Positions 39,146-54,686 of a stretch of 64,000 bases of DNA are shown piece after piece (the stretch's first letter is position 1; every line of letters starts with the position of its first letter). The notes below the pieces were generated by a model. The model was not told the DNA's origin. It ran no database searches and saw only the letters and a list, made by a program, of their open reading frames with translations. Source of the DNA: Chamaelirium japonicum. Taxonomy: Eukaryota > Streptophyta > Magnoliopsida > Liliales > Melanthiaceae. The position numbers were made by a program, and so were the translations under genes. The DNA lies in contig CANTAL010000103.1 of assembly GCA_947650365.1 (NCBI GenBank), forward strand, positions 868,001 to 932,000. The letters are read 5' to 3'.

Positions 39146-41383
39146 GCACGAATGTATCCATTCTACTTTATTCATACGATCCATTCTAATTCATTCATAC
39201 GATCCATTCTATTTCATTCGTATGATCCATTCTTACTCATTTGTACGATCCATTCTAATTCATTTGCACGAAGGTATCCATTCTAATTCATTCCTACTAT
39301 CCATTCTAATTTCTTCGTATGATCCATTCTAATTCCTTCGTACGATCCATTCTTATTCCTTCGTATGATTCATTATAATTCATTCGTACGGTATGATTCA
39401 TTCTAATTCATTCGTACGATTCATTATAATTCAATCCATTCTAATTCATTCGTACGATCCATTCTAATTCATTCGTACGATTCATTTTAATTCAATCCAT
39501 TCTAATTCATTCGCACAAATGTATCCATTCTAATTCATTCGTACGATCCATTCTAATTCATTCGCACGATCCATTCTAATTCATTCATACGATCCATTCT
39601 AATTCATTCGTACGATCCATTCTAATTCATTCGTACGATCCATTCTAATTCATTCGCACAATCTATTTTAATTCATTCGTACGATCCATTCTAATTCATT
39701 CGCACGATCCATTCTAATTCATTCATACGATCCATTCTATTTCATTCGTACGATCCATTCTTACTCATTCGTACGATCCATTCTAATTCATTTGCACGAA
39801 GGTATCCATTCTAATTCATTCGTACTATCCATTCTAATTCATTCGCACGATCCATTCTAATTCATTCATACGATCCATTCTATTTCATTCGTACGATCCA
39901 TTCTAATTCATTCGCACGATCCATTCTAATTCATTCATACGATCCATTCTAATTCATTCGTACGATCCATTCTAATTCATTCGTACGATCCATTCTAATT
40001 CATTCGCACGATCCATTCTAATTCATTCATACGATCCATTCTAATTCATTCGTACGATCCATTCTAATTCATTCGTATTAGAATGGATTGTACGAATGAA
40101 TTAGAATGGATCGTACGAATGAATTAGAATGGATACATTCGTGCGAATCCATTCTATTTCATTCGTACGATCCATTCTAATTCATTCGTATGATCCATTC
40201 TAATTCATTAGCATGAATGTATCCATTCTAATTCATTCGTACGATCCATTCTAATTCATTCGCACAATCTACTCTAATTCATTCGTACGATCCATTCTAA
40301 TTCATTCGTACGATCCATTCTAATTCATGCGCACAATCTATTCTAATTCATTCGTACGATCTATTCTAATTCATTCGTACGATCCATTCTAATTCCTTCG
40401 CACGATCCATTCTAATTCATTCATACGATCCATTCTATTTCATTCGTACGATCCATTCTTACTCATTCGTACAATCCATTCTAATTCATTTGCACGAAGG
40501 TATCCATTCTAATTCATTCGTACTATCCATTCTAATTTCTTCGTACGATCCATTCTAATTCCTTCGTACGATCCATTCTAATTCATTCGTACGATCCATT
40601 CTAATTCATTCATACGATCCATTCTAATTCCTTCGTACGATCCATTCTAATTCATTCGTACGATCCATTGTAATTCATTCGCACAATCTAGAATGGATCG
40701 TACGAATGAATTAGAATGGATCGTATGAATGAATTAGAATGGATCGTACGGATGAATTAGAATGGATCGTACGAATGAATTAGAATGGAATGAATTAGAA
40801 TGAATCGTATGAATGAATTAGAATGGATCGTACGAATGATTTAGAATGGATCGTACAAATGAAATAGAATTGATACATTCGTGCGAATGAATTAGAATGG
40901 ATCATATGAATGAATTAGAATGGATCGTTTGAGTGAATGCGAATGGATCGTGCGAATGAATTAGAATGGATTGTACGAATGAATTAGAATGGATCGTACG
41001 AATGAATTAGAATGGATACATTCGTGCGAATCCATTCTATTTCATTCGTACGATCCATTCTAATTCATTCGCACGATCCATTCTAATTCATTCATACAAT
41101 CCATTCTAATTCATTCGTACGATCTATTCTAATTCATTCGTACGATCAATTCTAATTCATTCGCACAATCTATTCTAATTCATTCGTACGATCCATTCTA
41201 ATTCATTCGCACGATCCATTCTAATTCATTCATACGATCCATTCTATTTCATTCGTACGATCCATTCTTACTCATTCGTACGATCCATTCTAATTCATTT
41301 GCACGAAGGTATCCATTCTAATTCATTCGTACTATCCATTCTAATTCCTTCGTACGATCCATTCTAATTCATTCTAATTAGAA
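39146..41383. repeat. Satellite, R with a tiny F inversion, R, F, R
   Basis: R 39160-40077 (higher-order repeat at 39651-39840), F 40078-40131, type-A joint, R 40151-40690 (higher-order repeat at 40321-40570), F 40691-41014, type-A joint (41015-41033), R 41034-41383 (higher-order repeat at 41161-41360). Confidence 0.86.
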
Positions 41384-43268
41384 TGGATCGTATAAATGAA
41401 TTAGAATGGATCGTACGAATGAATTAGAATGGATCGTGCTAATGAATTAGAATGGATCGTGCGAATGAATTAGAATGGATCGTGCGAATGAATTAGAATG
41501 GATCGTGCGAATGAATTAGAATGGATCGTACGAATGAATTAGAATGGATCGTACGAATGAATTAGAATGGATCGTACGAATGAATTAGAATGGATCGTAT
41601 GAATGAATTAGATTGGATCGTATTAATGAATTAGAATGGATCGTATGAATGAATTAGAATAGATCGTATAAATGAATTAGAATGGATCGTACGAATGAAT
41701 TAGAATGGATCGTACGAATGAATTAGAATAGATTGTGCGAATGAATTAGAATGGATCGTACGAATGAATTAGAATGGATCGTACGAATGAATTAGAATGG
41801 ATCGTACGAATGAATTAGAATGGATTGAATTAGAATGGATCATACGATAAGAATGGATCATACGAAGGAATTAGAATGGATCGTACGAAGGAATTAGAAT
41901 GGATAGTACGAATGAATTAGAATGGATACCTTCGTGCAAATGAATTAGAATGGATCGTACGAATGAGTAAGAATGGATCGTACGAATGAAATAGAATGGA
42001 TCGTATGAATGAATTAGAATGGATCGTGCGAATGAATTAGAATGGATCGTACGAATGAATTAGAAAGGATTGTGCGAATGAATTAGAAAGGATCGTACGA
42101 ATGAATTAGAATGGATCGTACGAATGAATTAGAATGGATCGTATAAACGAATTAGAATGGATCGTACGAATGAAATAGAATAGATTCGCACGAATGTATC
42201 CATTCTAATTCATTCGTACAATCCATTCTAATTCATTCGCCGATCCATTCTAATTCATTCATACGATCCATTCTAATTCATTCGTACGATCCATTCTAAT
42301 TCATTCGTACGATCCATTCTAATTCATTCGCACAATCTATTCTAATTCATTCGTACGATCCATTCTAATTCATTCGCACGATCCATTCTAATTCATTCAT
42401 ACGATCCATTCTATTTCATTCGTACGATCCATTCTTACTCATTCGTACGATCCATTCTATTGCACGAAGGTATCCATTCTAATTCATTCGTACTATCCAT
42501 TCTAATTTATTCGCACGATCCATTCTAATTCATTCATACGATCCATTCTATTTCATTCGTACGATTCATTCTAATTCATTCGCACGATCCATTCTAATTC
42601 ATTCATACGATCCATTCTAATTCATTCGTACGATCCATTCTAATTCATTCGTACGATCCATTCTAATTCATTCGCACAATCTATTCTAATTCATTCGTAC
42701 GATCCATTCTAATTCATTCGCACGATCCATTCTAATTCATTCATACGATCCATTCTAATTCATTCGTACGATCCATTCTAATTCATTCGTATTAGAATGG
42801 ATTGTACGAATGAATTAGAATGGATCGTACGAATGAATTAGAATGGATACATTCGTGCGAATCCATTCTATTTCATTCGTACGATCCATTCTAATTCATT
42901 CGCACGATCCATTCTAATTCATTCATACGATCCATTCTAATTCATTCGTACGATCCATTCTAATTCATTCGTACGATCCTATGATCCATTCTAATCCATT
43001 CGCACAATCTACTCTAATTCATTCGTACGATCCATTCTATTTCATTTGCACGAAGGTATCCATTCTAATTCATACAATCCATTCTAATTCATACAATCCA
43101 TTCTAATTCATTCATACGATCCAATCTAATTCATTCATACGATCCATTCTAATTCATTCGCACGAATGTATCCATTCTAATTCATTCGTACGATCCATTC
43201 TAATTCATTTGTATGAATGTATCCACTCTAATTCATTCATACGATCCATTCTAATTCATTCGCACGAA
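41384..43268. repeat. Satellite, F, R, tiny F inversion, R
   Basis: F 41384-42182 (forward higher-order repeat at about 41860-42075), type-C joint (42183-42201), R 42202-42790, F 42791-42845, type-A joint (42846-42864), R 42865-43268. This repeats the layout of the 39.1-40.7 kb stretch. Confidence 0.85.
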
Positions 43269-45265
43269 TGATTGTGCGAATGAATTAGAATGGATCGTTT
43301 AGAATGAATCATACCGTACGAATGAATTAGAATGGATCGTACGAATGAATTAGAATGGATACATTCGTGCGAATGAATTAGAATGGATCATACGAAGGAA
43401 TTAGAATGGATCGTACGAATGAATTAGAATGGATACACGATCCAGATCCATTCTAATTCATTCGTACGGTATGAATTAGAATGGATCGTATGAGTGTGAA
43501 TGAATTAGAATGGATTGTGCGAATGAATTAGAATGGATCGTACGAATGAATTAGAATGGATCGTACGAATGAATTAGAATGGATACATTCGTGCAAAAGA
43601 AGTAGAATGGATTGTATGAATGAATTAGAATGGATCGTGCGAATGAATTAGAATGGATCGTACGAATGAGTAAGAATGGATCGTACGAATGAATTAGAAT
43701 GGATCGTACGAATGAATTAGAATGGATACATTCATGCGAATGAATTAGAATGGATTGTGCGAATGAATTAGTATAGATTGTGCGCATGAATTAGAATGGA
43801 TCGTACGAATGAATTAGAATGGATCGTACGAATGAATTAGAATGGATCGTAGTAATGAATTAGAATGGATCCTACGAATGAATTAGAATAGCGTGCGAAT
43901 GAATTAGAATGGATCGTACGAATGAATTAGAATGGATCGTATGAATGAATTAGAATAGATTGTACGAATGAAATAGAATAGATCGTACGAATGAAATAGA
44001 ATGGATTCGTATGAATGAATTAGAATGGATCGTGCGAATGAATTAGAATGGATTGTACTTATGAATTAGAATGGGTCATACGAATGAAATAGAATGGATC
44101 GTACGAATGAATTAGAATGGATCGTGTGAATGAATTAGAATGGATCGTACGAATGACTTCGAATGGATCGTTCGAATGAATTAGAATAGATTGTGCGAAT
44201 GAATTAGAATGGATCGTACGAATGAATTAGAACGGATACATTCGTGCGAATAAATTAGAATGGATCGTATGAGTGTGAATGAATTAGAATGGATTGTGTG
44301 AATGAATTAGAATGGATCGTACGAATGAATTAGAATGGATCATACGAATGAATTAGAATGGATACATTCGTGCAAAAGAAGTAGAATGGATCGTATGAAT
44401 GAATTAGAATGGATCGTGCGAATGAATTAGAATGGATCGTACGAATGAGTAAGATTGGATCGTACGAATGAATTCGAATGGATCGTACGAATGAATTAGA
44501 ATGGATACATTCGTGCGAATGAATTAGAATGGATCATATGAATGAATTAGAATGGATCGTTTGAGTGAATGCGAATGGATCGTGCGAATGAATTAGAATG
44601 GATCGTACGAATGACTTAGAATGGATCGTTCGAATGAATTAGAATAGATTGTGCGAATGAATTAGAATGGATCGTACGAATGAATTAGAACGGATACATT
44701 CGTGCGAATGAATTAGAATGGATCGTATGAGTGTGAATGAATTAGAATGGATTGTGCGAATAAATTAGAATGGATCGTACGAATGAATTAGAATGGATCG
44801 TACGAATGAATTAGAATGGATACATTCGTGCAAAAGAAGTAGAATGGATTGTATGAATGAATTAGAATGGATCGTGCGAATGAATTAGAATGGATCGTGC
44901 GAATGAATTAGAATGGATACATTCATGCGAATGAATTAGAATGGATCATACGAATGAATTAGAATGGATTTATTCGTGCGAATGAATTAGAATGGATCGT
45001 ACGAATGAATTAGAATGGATCGTACGAATGAATTAGAATGGATCATATGAATGAATTAGAATGGATTGTGTGAATGAGTTAGAATGGATCGTATTAATAA
45101 ATTTGAATGGATCGTACGAATGAATTAGAATGGAACGTACGAATGAATTAGAATGGATCGTAGAATGGATCGTATGAATGAATTAGATTGGATCGTACGA
45201 ATGAGTAAGAATGGATCATACGAATGAATTAGAATGGATCGCACGAATGAATTAGAATGGATACA
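43269..45265 (+). repeat. Satellite F block, 2 kb, with 458-bp tandem duplication
   Basis: Forward except for a short R piece (43450-43470) after a type-D joint (43431-43449). It contains two copies of a 458-bp block, anchored by AACGGATACATTCG at 44231 and 44689, and three GTATGAGTGTGAATG units. Confidence 0.88.
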
Positions 45266-47334
45266 TTTCGTACGATCCATTCTAATTCATTCGTACGATC
45301 TATTCTAGTTCATTCATGCAATCCAGTCTAATTCATTCAAACGAAGGAATTAGAAAGGATCGTATGAATGAATTAGAAAGGATCGTACGAATGAAATAGA
45401 ATGGATCCATTCTTACTCATTCGTATGATTCATTCTAATTCAATCCATTCTAATTCATTCGCATGATCCATTCTATTTCATTCGTACGATCGATTCTAAT
45501 TCATTCATACGATCCACTCTTCTAATTCATTCGTATGATTCATTCTAATTCATTAGTACGATCCATTCGATCCAGATCCATTCTAATTCATTCGCACAAT
45601 CTATTCTAATTCATTCGTAGGATTCATTCTAATTCATTACTACGATCCATTCTAATTCATTCATACGATCCATTCTAATTCATTCGTACGATCCATTCTA
45701 ATTCATTCGCACGGTCCATTCTAATTCATTCATACGATCCATTCTAATTCATTCGTATGTATCCATTCTAATTCATTCATACGATCCATTCTAATTCTAC
45801 GATCCATTCTTACTCATTCGTATTATCCATTTTAATTCATTCACACGATTGTATCAACTCTAATTCATTCGTACGATCGATTCTAATTCATTCGCACGAT
45901 CCATTCTAATTCATTCGTACGATCCATTCTAATTCCTTCGTACGATCCATTTTAATTCATTCGCACGATCCATTCTAATACATTCATACGATCCATTCTA
46001 ATTCATTCGTACGATCCATTCTAATTTCTTCGTATGATCCATTCTAATTCATTCGCAGGATCCATTCTAATTCATTAATACGATCCAATCTAATTCATTC
46101 ATACGATCTATTCTAATTCATTCGCACGAATATATCCTTTCTAATTCATTCGTACGATCCTAATTCATTTATCCGTACGATCTATTCTATTTCATTCGTA
46201 CGATCCATTCTTATCGTACGATCCATTCTAATTCAATCCATTCTAATTCATTCGTATGATCCATTCTAATTCATTCGTACGATCCATTCTAATTCATTCG
46301 TACGAGTCATTCTAATTCAATCCTTTCTAATTCATTCGTACGATCCATTCTATTTCATTCGTACGATCCATTCTTACTCATTCGTACGATCCATTCTTAC
46401 TCATTCGTACGATCCATTCGTATCTATTCGAATTCATTCGTAAGATCTATTCTAATTCATTCGTACGATCCATTCTAATTCCTTCGTACGATCCATTCTA
46501 ATTCATTCGTACGATCCATTCTAATTCATTCGCACGATCCATTCTAATTCATTCGCATGATCCATTCTATTTCATTCATACGATCCATTCTAATTCATTC
46601 ATACGATCTATTCTAATTCTTTCGCACGAATGTATCCATTCTAATTCATTCGTACGATCCATTCTAATTCATTCGCATGATCCATTCTAATTCATTCATA
46701 CAATCCATTCTAATTTTTTTGCACGAATGTATCCATTCTAATTCATTCGTTCGATCCATTCTAATTCATTCGTACGATCCATTCTAATTCATTCGCACGA
46801 TCCATTCTTACTCATTCGTACGATCCATTCTAATTCATTCGTACGATCTATTCTAATTCATTCATACGATCCATTCTAATTTATTCGCACGATCCATTCT
46901 AATTCCTTCGTATTATCCATTCTAATTCATTCGTACGGTATGATTCATTCTAATTCATTCGTACGATTCATTCGAATTCAATCCATTCTAATTCATTCGT
47001 ACGATCCATTCTAATTCATTCGTACGATCCATTCTAATTCATTCATACGATTCATTCTAATCCAATCCATTCTAATTCATTCATACGATCCATTCTAATT
47101 CATTCGTACGATCTATTCTATTTCATTCGTACAATCCATTCTTACTCAATCGTATGATCCATTCTAATCCATTCGCACAATCTTGTCTAATTCGTTCGTA
47201 CGATCCATTCTAATTCATTCGTTTGATCCATTCTAATTCATTCGCACAATCTATTCTAATTCATTCGTACGATCCATTCTAATTCATTCGTACGATCCAT
47301 TCTAGTTCATTCATTCGATCCATTCTAATTCATT
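45266..47334 (-). repeat. Satellite R block, 2.1 kb, with small F insert
   Basis: R throughout apart from about 65 bp of F at 45340-45405. GATCCAGATCC near 45569 is a remnant of a type-D joint lying within R sequence. It ends in a seamless palindrome at 47335-47340. Confidence 0.87.
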
Positions 47335-49120
47335 CGTACGAATGAGTAAGAATGGATCGTACGAATGAAATAGAATGGATTGTACGAATGAATTAGAATG
47401 GATACATTCGTGCGAATGAATTAGGATAGATCGTATGAATGAATTAGAATGGATCGTACGAAGGAATTAGAATGGATCGTACGAATGAATTATAATGGAT
47501 CATACGAATGAATTAGAATGGATCGTACGAATGAATTAGAATGGATCGTATGAATGAATTAGATTGGATCGTATTAATGAATTAGAATGGATCATACGAA
47601 TGAATTAGAATAGATCGTACGAATGAATTAGAATGGATACGAATGGATCGTACGAATGAGTAAGAATGGATCTATTCTAATTCATTCATACGATCCATTC
47701 TAATTCATTCGTACGATCCATTCTAATTCATTCGCACGCTATTCTAATTCATTCGTAGGATCCATTCTAATTCATTCGTACGATCCATTCTAATTCATAA
47801 GTACGATCCATTCTAATTCATTCGCACGATCCATTCTAATTCATTCATACGAATCCATTCTATTTCATTCGTACGATCTATTCTATTTCATTCGTACAAT
47901 CTATTCTAATTCATTCATACGATCCATTCTAATTCATTCGTACGATCCATTCTAATTCATTCGCACGGTATTCTAATTCATTCGTAGGATCCATTCTGAT
48001 TCATTACTACGATCCATTCTAATTCATTCATACGATCCATTTTAATTCATTCGTACGATCCATTCTAATTCATTCGTACGATCCATGCTAATTCATTCGT
48101 ACGATCCATTCTAATTCATGCGCACAATCTATTCTAATTCATTCGCACAATCTATTCTAATTCATTCGTACGATCTATTCTAATTCATTCGTACAATCCA
48201 TTCTAATTCATTCGCACGCTATTCTAATTCATTCGTAGGATCCATTCTAATTCATTCGTGCAAAAGAATTAGAATGGATCGTACGAATGAATTAGAATGG
48301 ATCGTATGCATGAATTAGAATGGATCGTACGAATGAAATAGAATGGATTGTACGAATGAGATAGAATGGATCGTACGAATGAATTAGAATGGATACATTC
48401 GTGCGAATCCATTCTATTTCATTCGTACGATCCATTCTAATTCATTCGCACGATCCATTCTAATTCATTCATACGATCCATTCTAATTCATTCGTACGAT
48501 CCATTCTATTTCATTCGTACGATCGTACGAATGAATTAGAATGGATTGAATTAGAATGAATCGTACGAATGAATTATAATGAATCATACCGTACGAATGA
48601 ATTAGAATGGATCATACGAATGAAATAGAATGGATAGTATGAATGAATTAGAATGGATCGTGCGAATGAATTAGAATGGATCATATGAATGAATTAGAAT
48701 GGATCGTACGAATGAATTAGCATGGATTGAATTTGAATGAATCGTACGAAGGAATTAGAATGAATCATACCGTACGAATGAATTAGAATGGATCATACGA
48801 AGGAATTAGAATGGATCGTACGAATGAATTAGAATGGATCGTATGAATGAATTAGAATAGATCCATTCTTACTCATTCGTACGATCCATTCGTATCCATT
48901 CTAATTCATTCGTACGATCTATTCTAATTCATTACTACGATCCATTCTAATTCATTCATACGATCCATTCTAATTCATTCGTACGATCCATTCTAATTCA
49001 TTCGCATGATCCATTCTAATTCATTCGTATGATCGATTCTAATTCATTCATACGATCCATTCTAATTTATTCATACGATTCATTCTAATCCATTCTTACT
49101 CATTCGTACGATCCATTGAA
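47335..49120. repeat. Satellite, alternating blocks
   Basis: F 47341-47670, R 47671-48259, F 48260-48391, type-A joint (48392-48410), R 48411-48527, F 48528-48862, R 48863-49120. Several units are truncated (CGCACGCTATTC, CGCACGGTATTC at 47737, 47966 and 48220). Confidence 0.83.
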
Positions 49121-50427
49121 TTAGAATGAATACGAATGGATCGTACGAATGAGTAAGAATGGATCGTACGAATGAAATAGAATGGATCGTACGAATGAAT
49201 TAGAATGGATTGAATTAGAATGAATCGTACGAATGAATTAGAATGAATCGTAAGAATGAATTAGAATGGATCGTACGAATGAATTAGAATGGATCGTACG
49301 AATGAATTAGAATGTATTGAATTAGAATGGATCGTACGATAAGAATGGATCGTACGAATGAAATAGAATAGATCGTACGGATAAATGAATTTGGATCGTA
49401 CGAATGAATTAGAAAGGATATATTCGTGTGAATGAATTAGAATGGATCGTATGAATGAATTAGAATGGATCGTATGAATGAATTAGAATGGATCGTGGGA
49501 ATAAATTAGAATGGATCGTATGAATGAATTAGAATAGATTGTGCGAATGAATTAGAATGGATCATACGAATTAATTAGAATGGATACATTCGTGCGAATG
49601 AATTAGAATGGATCATACGAATGAATTAGAGTTGATACATTCGTGTGAATGAATTAAAATGGATAATACGAATGAGTAAGAATGGATCGTAGAATTAGAA
49701 TGGATCGTATGAATGAATTAGAATGGATACATACGAATGAATTAGAATGGATCGTATGAATGAATTAGAATGGATCGTGCGAATGAATTAGAATGGATCG
49801 TACGAATGAAATAGAATGGATCGTATGAATGAATTAGAATGGATCGTAGTAATGAATTAGAATGGATCGTACGAATGAATTAGAATGGATCATATGAATG
49901 AATTAGATTGGATCGTATTAATGAATTAGAATGGATCGTACGATTGAATTAGAATAGATCGTACGAATGAATTCGAATGGATACAAATGGATCGTACGAA
50001 TGAGTAAGAATGGATCGTACGAATGAATTAGAATGGATCGTACGAATGAATTAGAATGGATCGTACGAAGGAATTAGAATGGATAGTACGAATGAAGTAG
50101 AATGGATCATTCGTGCAAATGAATTAGAATGGATCGTACGAATGAGTAAGAATGGATCGTACGAATGAAATAGAATGGATCGTATGAATGAATTAGAATG
50201 GATCGTGCGAATGAATTAGAATGGATCGTATGAATGAATTAGAATGGATCGTACGAAGGAATTAGAATGGATAGTACGAATTAATTAGAATGGATACCTT
50301 CGTGCAAATGAATTAGAATGGATCGTACGAATGAGTAAGAATGGATCGTACGAATAAAATAGAATGGATCGTATGACTGAATTAGAATGGATCATATGAA
50401 TGAATTAGAATGGATACATTCGTGCGA
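49121..50427 (+). repeat. Satellite F block, 1.3 kb
   Basis: It has two partial higher-order repeats near 50060-50190 and 50240-50400, about 180 bp apart. Confidence 0.87.
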
Positions 50428-52561
50428 AATTCTATTTCATTCGTACGATCCATTCTTACTCATTCGTACGATCCATTCTAATTCATTCGCACGATCCATT
50501 CTAATTCATTCATATGATCCATTCTAATTCATTCGCACGAATGTATCCATTCTAATTCATTCGTACGATCCATTCTAATTCATTTGTACGAATGTATCCA
50601 CTCTAATTCATTCGTACGATCATTCTAATTCATTTGTACGAATGTGTCCTTTCTAATTCATTCGTACGATCCATTCTAATTCATTCGTACGATCAATTCT
50701 AATTCATTCGTACGATCCATTCTAACTCATTCGCACGATCCATTATAATTCATTCGCACGATCCTACGAATGAATTAGAATAGATTGTGCGAATGAATTA
50801 GAATGGATCTGGATCGTACGAATGAGTTAGAATGGATACACGATCCAGATCCATTCTAATTCATTCGCACAATCTATTCTAATTCATTCGTATGATCGTG
50901 TGAATGAATTAGAATGGATCGTGCGAATGAGTTAGAATGGATCGTACGAATGAATTAAAATGGATCGTACGAATGCATTATAATGGATCGTACGAATGAA
51001 TTAAAAAGGATACATTCGTACAAATGAATTAGAATGGATCGTACGAATGAATTAGAGTGGATACATTCGTACAAATGAATTAGAATGGATCGTACGAATG
51101 AATTAGAATGGATACATTCGTGCGAATGAATTAGAATGGATCATCTGAATGAATTAGAATGGATCGTGCGAATGAATTAGAATGGATCGTACGAATGAGT
51201 AAGAATGGATCGTACGAATGAAATAGAATGTCGCACGAATGTATCCATTCTAATTCATTCGTACGATCCATTCTAATTCATTCATACGATCCATTCTATT
51301 TCATTCGTACGATCCATTCTTACTCATTCGTACGATCCATTCTAATTCATTTGCACGAAGGTATCCATTCTAATTCATTCGTACTATCTATTCTAATTTC
51401 TTCGTACGATCCATTATAATTCATTCATACGATCCATTCTAATTCATTCGCACGAATGTATCCATTCTAATTCATTCGTACGATCCATTCTAATTCATTC
51501 ATACGGTCCATTCTAATTCTACGATCCATTCTTACTCATTCGTATTATCCATTTTAATTCATTCACACGAATGTATCAACTCTAATTCATTCGTACGATT
51601 CATTCTAAGTCAATCCATTCTAATTCATTCGTACGATCCATTCTAATTCATTCGTACGATCCATTCTAATTCATTCATACGATCCATTCTAATTCATTCG
51701 TACGATCCATTCTAATTCATTCGTACAATCCATTCTAATTCATTCGCACGATCCATTCGCATTCACTCAAACGATCCATTCTAATTCATTCATATGATCC
51801 ATTCATTCGTACGATCCATTCTTACTCATTCGTACGATCCATTCTAATTCATTTGCACGAAGGTATCCATTCTAATTCTTTCGTACTATTCGTGCGAATG
51901 AATTAGAATGGATCATACGGTTGAGTAAGAATGGATTGTACGAATGAAATAGAATAGATCGTACGAATGAATTAGAATGGATCATGCTAATGAATTAGAA
52001 TTGATCGTACGATTGAATTAGAATAGATTGTGCGAATGAATTAAAATGGATACATTCATGCGAATGGATTAGAATGGATCATATGAATGAATTAGAATGG
52101 ATCGTATGAATTAGAATGGATCGTATGAATGAATTAGAATGGATCGTATGAATGAAATAGAATGGATCGTACGAATGAATTATAATGGATCGTGCGAATG
52201 AATTAGAATGGATCGTGTGAATGAGTAAGAATGGATCGTACGAATGTAATAGAATGGATCGTATGAATGAATTAGATTGGATCGTATTAATGAATTAGAA
52301 TGGATCGTACGAATGAATTACAATAGATCGTACGAATGAATTAGAATGGATACGAATGGATCGTATGAATGAATTAGAATGGATCGTACGAATGTATTAG
52401 AATGGATCGTATGAATGAATTAGAATGGATTGAATTAGAATGAATCATACGAATGAATTAGAATGAATCATACCGTACGAATGAATTAGAATGGATCATA
52501 TGAATGAATTAGAATGGATCGTATGAATGAATTAGAATGGATCGTACGAATGAATTAGAAT
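50428..52561. repeat. Satellite, alternating blocks
   Basis: R 50428-50764, F 50765-50833, type-D joint (50834-50852), R to 50895, F 50896-51232, R 51237-51888, F 51889-52561. The joint near 51230 is a type-C variant that has lost several bases. Confidence 0.84.
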
Positions 52562-54686
52562 GTATCCATTCAAATTCATTCGTACGATCCATTCTAATTC
52601 ATTCGTATGATCTATTCTAATTCATTCGCATGATCCATTCTAATTCCTTCGTACGATCCATTTTAATTCATTCGCATGATCCATTCTAATTCATTCATAC
52701 GATCCATTCTAATTCATTCGTACAATCCATTCTAATTTCTTCGTATGATCTATTCTAATTCCTTCGTACGATCCATTCTAATTCATTCGCATGATCCATT
52801 CTAATTCATTTGTACGATCCATTCTAATTCATTCGTACGATCCATTCTAATTCATTCGTACGATCCATTCTAATTCATTCGTATGATCTATTCTAATTCA
52901 TTCGCATGATCCATTCTAATTCCTTCGTACGATCCATTTTAATTCATTCGCACGATCCATTCTAATTCATTCATACGATCCATTCTAATTCATTCGTACG
53001 ACCCATTCTAATTTCTTCGTATGATCTATTCTAATTCCTTCGTACGATCCATTCTAATTCATTCGCACGATCCATTCTAATTCATTCATACGATCCAGTC
53101 TAATTCATTCGTACGATCCATTCTAATTCATTCGTACGATCCATTCTAATTCATTCGCACAATCTATTCTAATTCATTCGCACGATCCATTCTAATTCAT
53201 TCGCACGATCCATTCTAATTCATTCATACGATCCATTCTATTTCATTCGTACGATCCATTCTAATTCATTCGTACGATCCATTCTAATTCATTACTACGA
53301 TCCATTCTAATTCATTCGTACGATCCATTCTAATTCCTTCGTATGATCCATTCTAATTTATTCGCACGATCCATTCTAATTCATTCGTACGATCCATTCT
53401 ATTTCATTCGTACGATCCATGCTAATTCATTCGCACGAATGTATCCATTCTAATTCATTCATACGATCCATTCTAATTCATTTGTACGAATGTATCCACT
53501 CTAATTCATTCATACGATCCATTCTAATTCATTCGCACGAATGTATCCATTCCAATTCATTCGTACGACCCATTCTAATTCATTTGCACAATGAATTAGA
53601 ATGGATCGTACGAATGAATTAGAATAGATTGTGCGAATGAATTAGAATGGATCATACGAAGGAATTAGAATGGATCGTACGAATGAAATAGAATAGATCG
53701 TACGAATGAAATAGAATGGATTCGTATGAATGAATTAGAATGGATCGTGCGAATGAATTAGAATGGATCGTACTTATGAATTAGAATGGATCGTACGAAT
53801 GAATTAGAATGGATCCATTCGATCCAGATCCATTCTAATTCATTCGTACTATCCATTCGAATTCCTTCGTACGATCCATTCTAATTCATTCGCACGATCC
53901 ATTCTAATTCATTCGTACGATCCATTCTAATTCATTCATACGATCCGTTCTAATTTATTCGCACGATCCATTCTAATTCTTTCATACGATCCATTCTAAT
54001 TCATTCATATGATCCATTCTAATTCCTTCGTACGATCCATTCTATTTCATTCGTACGATCCATTCTAATTCATTGATACGATCCATTCGTATCCATTCTA
54101 ATTCATTCGTACGATCCATTCTAATTCATTCGTATGATCCATTCTAATTCCTTCGTACGATCCATTCTAATTCATTCGTACGATCCATTCTAATTCATTC
54201 GCATGATCCATTCTAATTCATTCATACGATCCATTCTAATTCATTCGTACGATCTATTCTATTTCATTCGTACAATCCATTCTTACTCAATCGTATGATC
54301 CATTCTAATCCATTCGCACAATCTATTCTAATTCATTCGTACGATCCATTCTGTTTCATTTGTACGATCCATTCTATTTCATTCGTACGATCCATTCTAA
54401 TTCATTCGTACAATCCATTCTAATTCATTCGTACGATCCATTCTAATTCATTCATACGATCCATTCTATTTCATTCGTACGATCTATTCATACTCATTCG
54501 TACGATCCATCCTAATTCATTTGCACGAATGTATCCATTCTAATTCATCCGTACGATCCATTCTAATTCATTCATACGATCCATTCCAATTCATTCACAC
54601 GAATGTATCCATTCTAATTCATTCGCACGATCCATTCTAATTCATTCATACAATCCATTCTAATTCTTTTGCACGAATGTATCCAT
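52562..54686. repeat. Satellite, R with a short F block
   Basis: R 52562-53588, F 53589-53814, R 53830-54686. A type-D remnant (GATCCAGATCC) lies at about 53821-53831. The first R block carries a near-duplicate pair of segments at 52590-52790 and 52870-53070. Confidence 0.85.
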
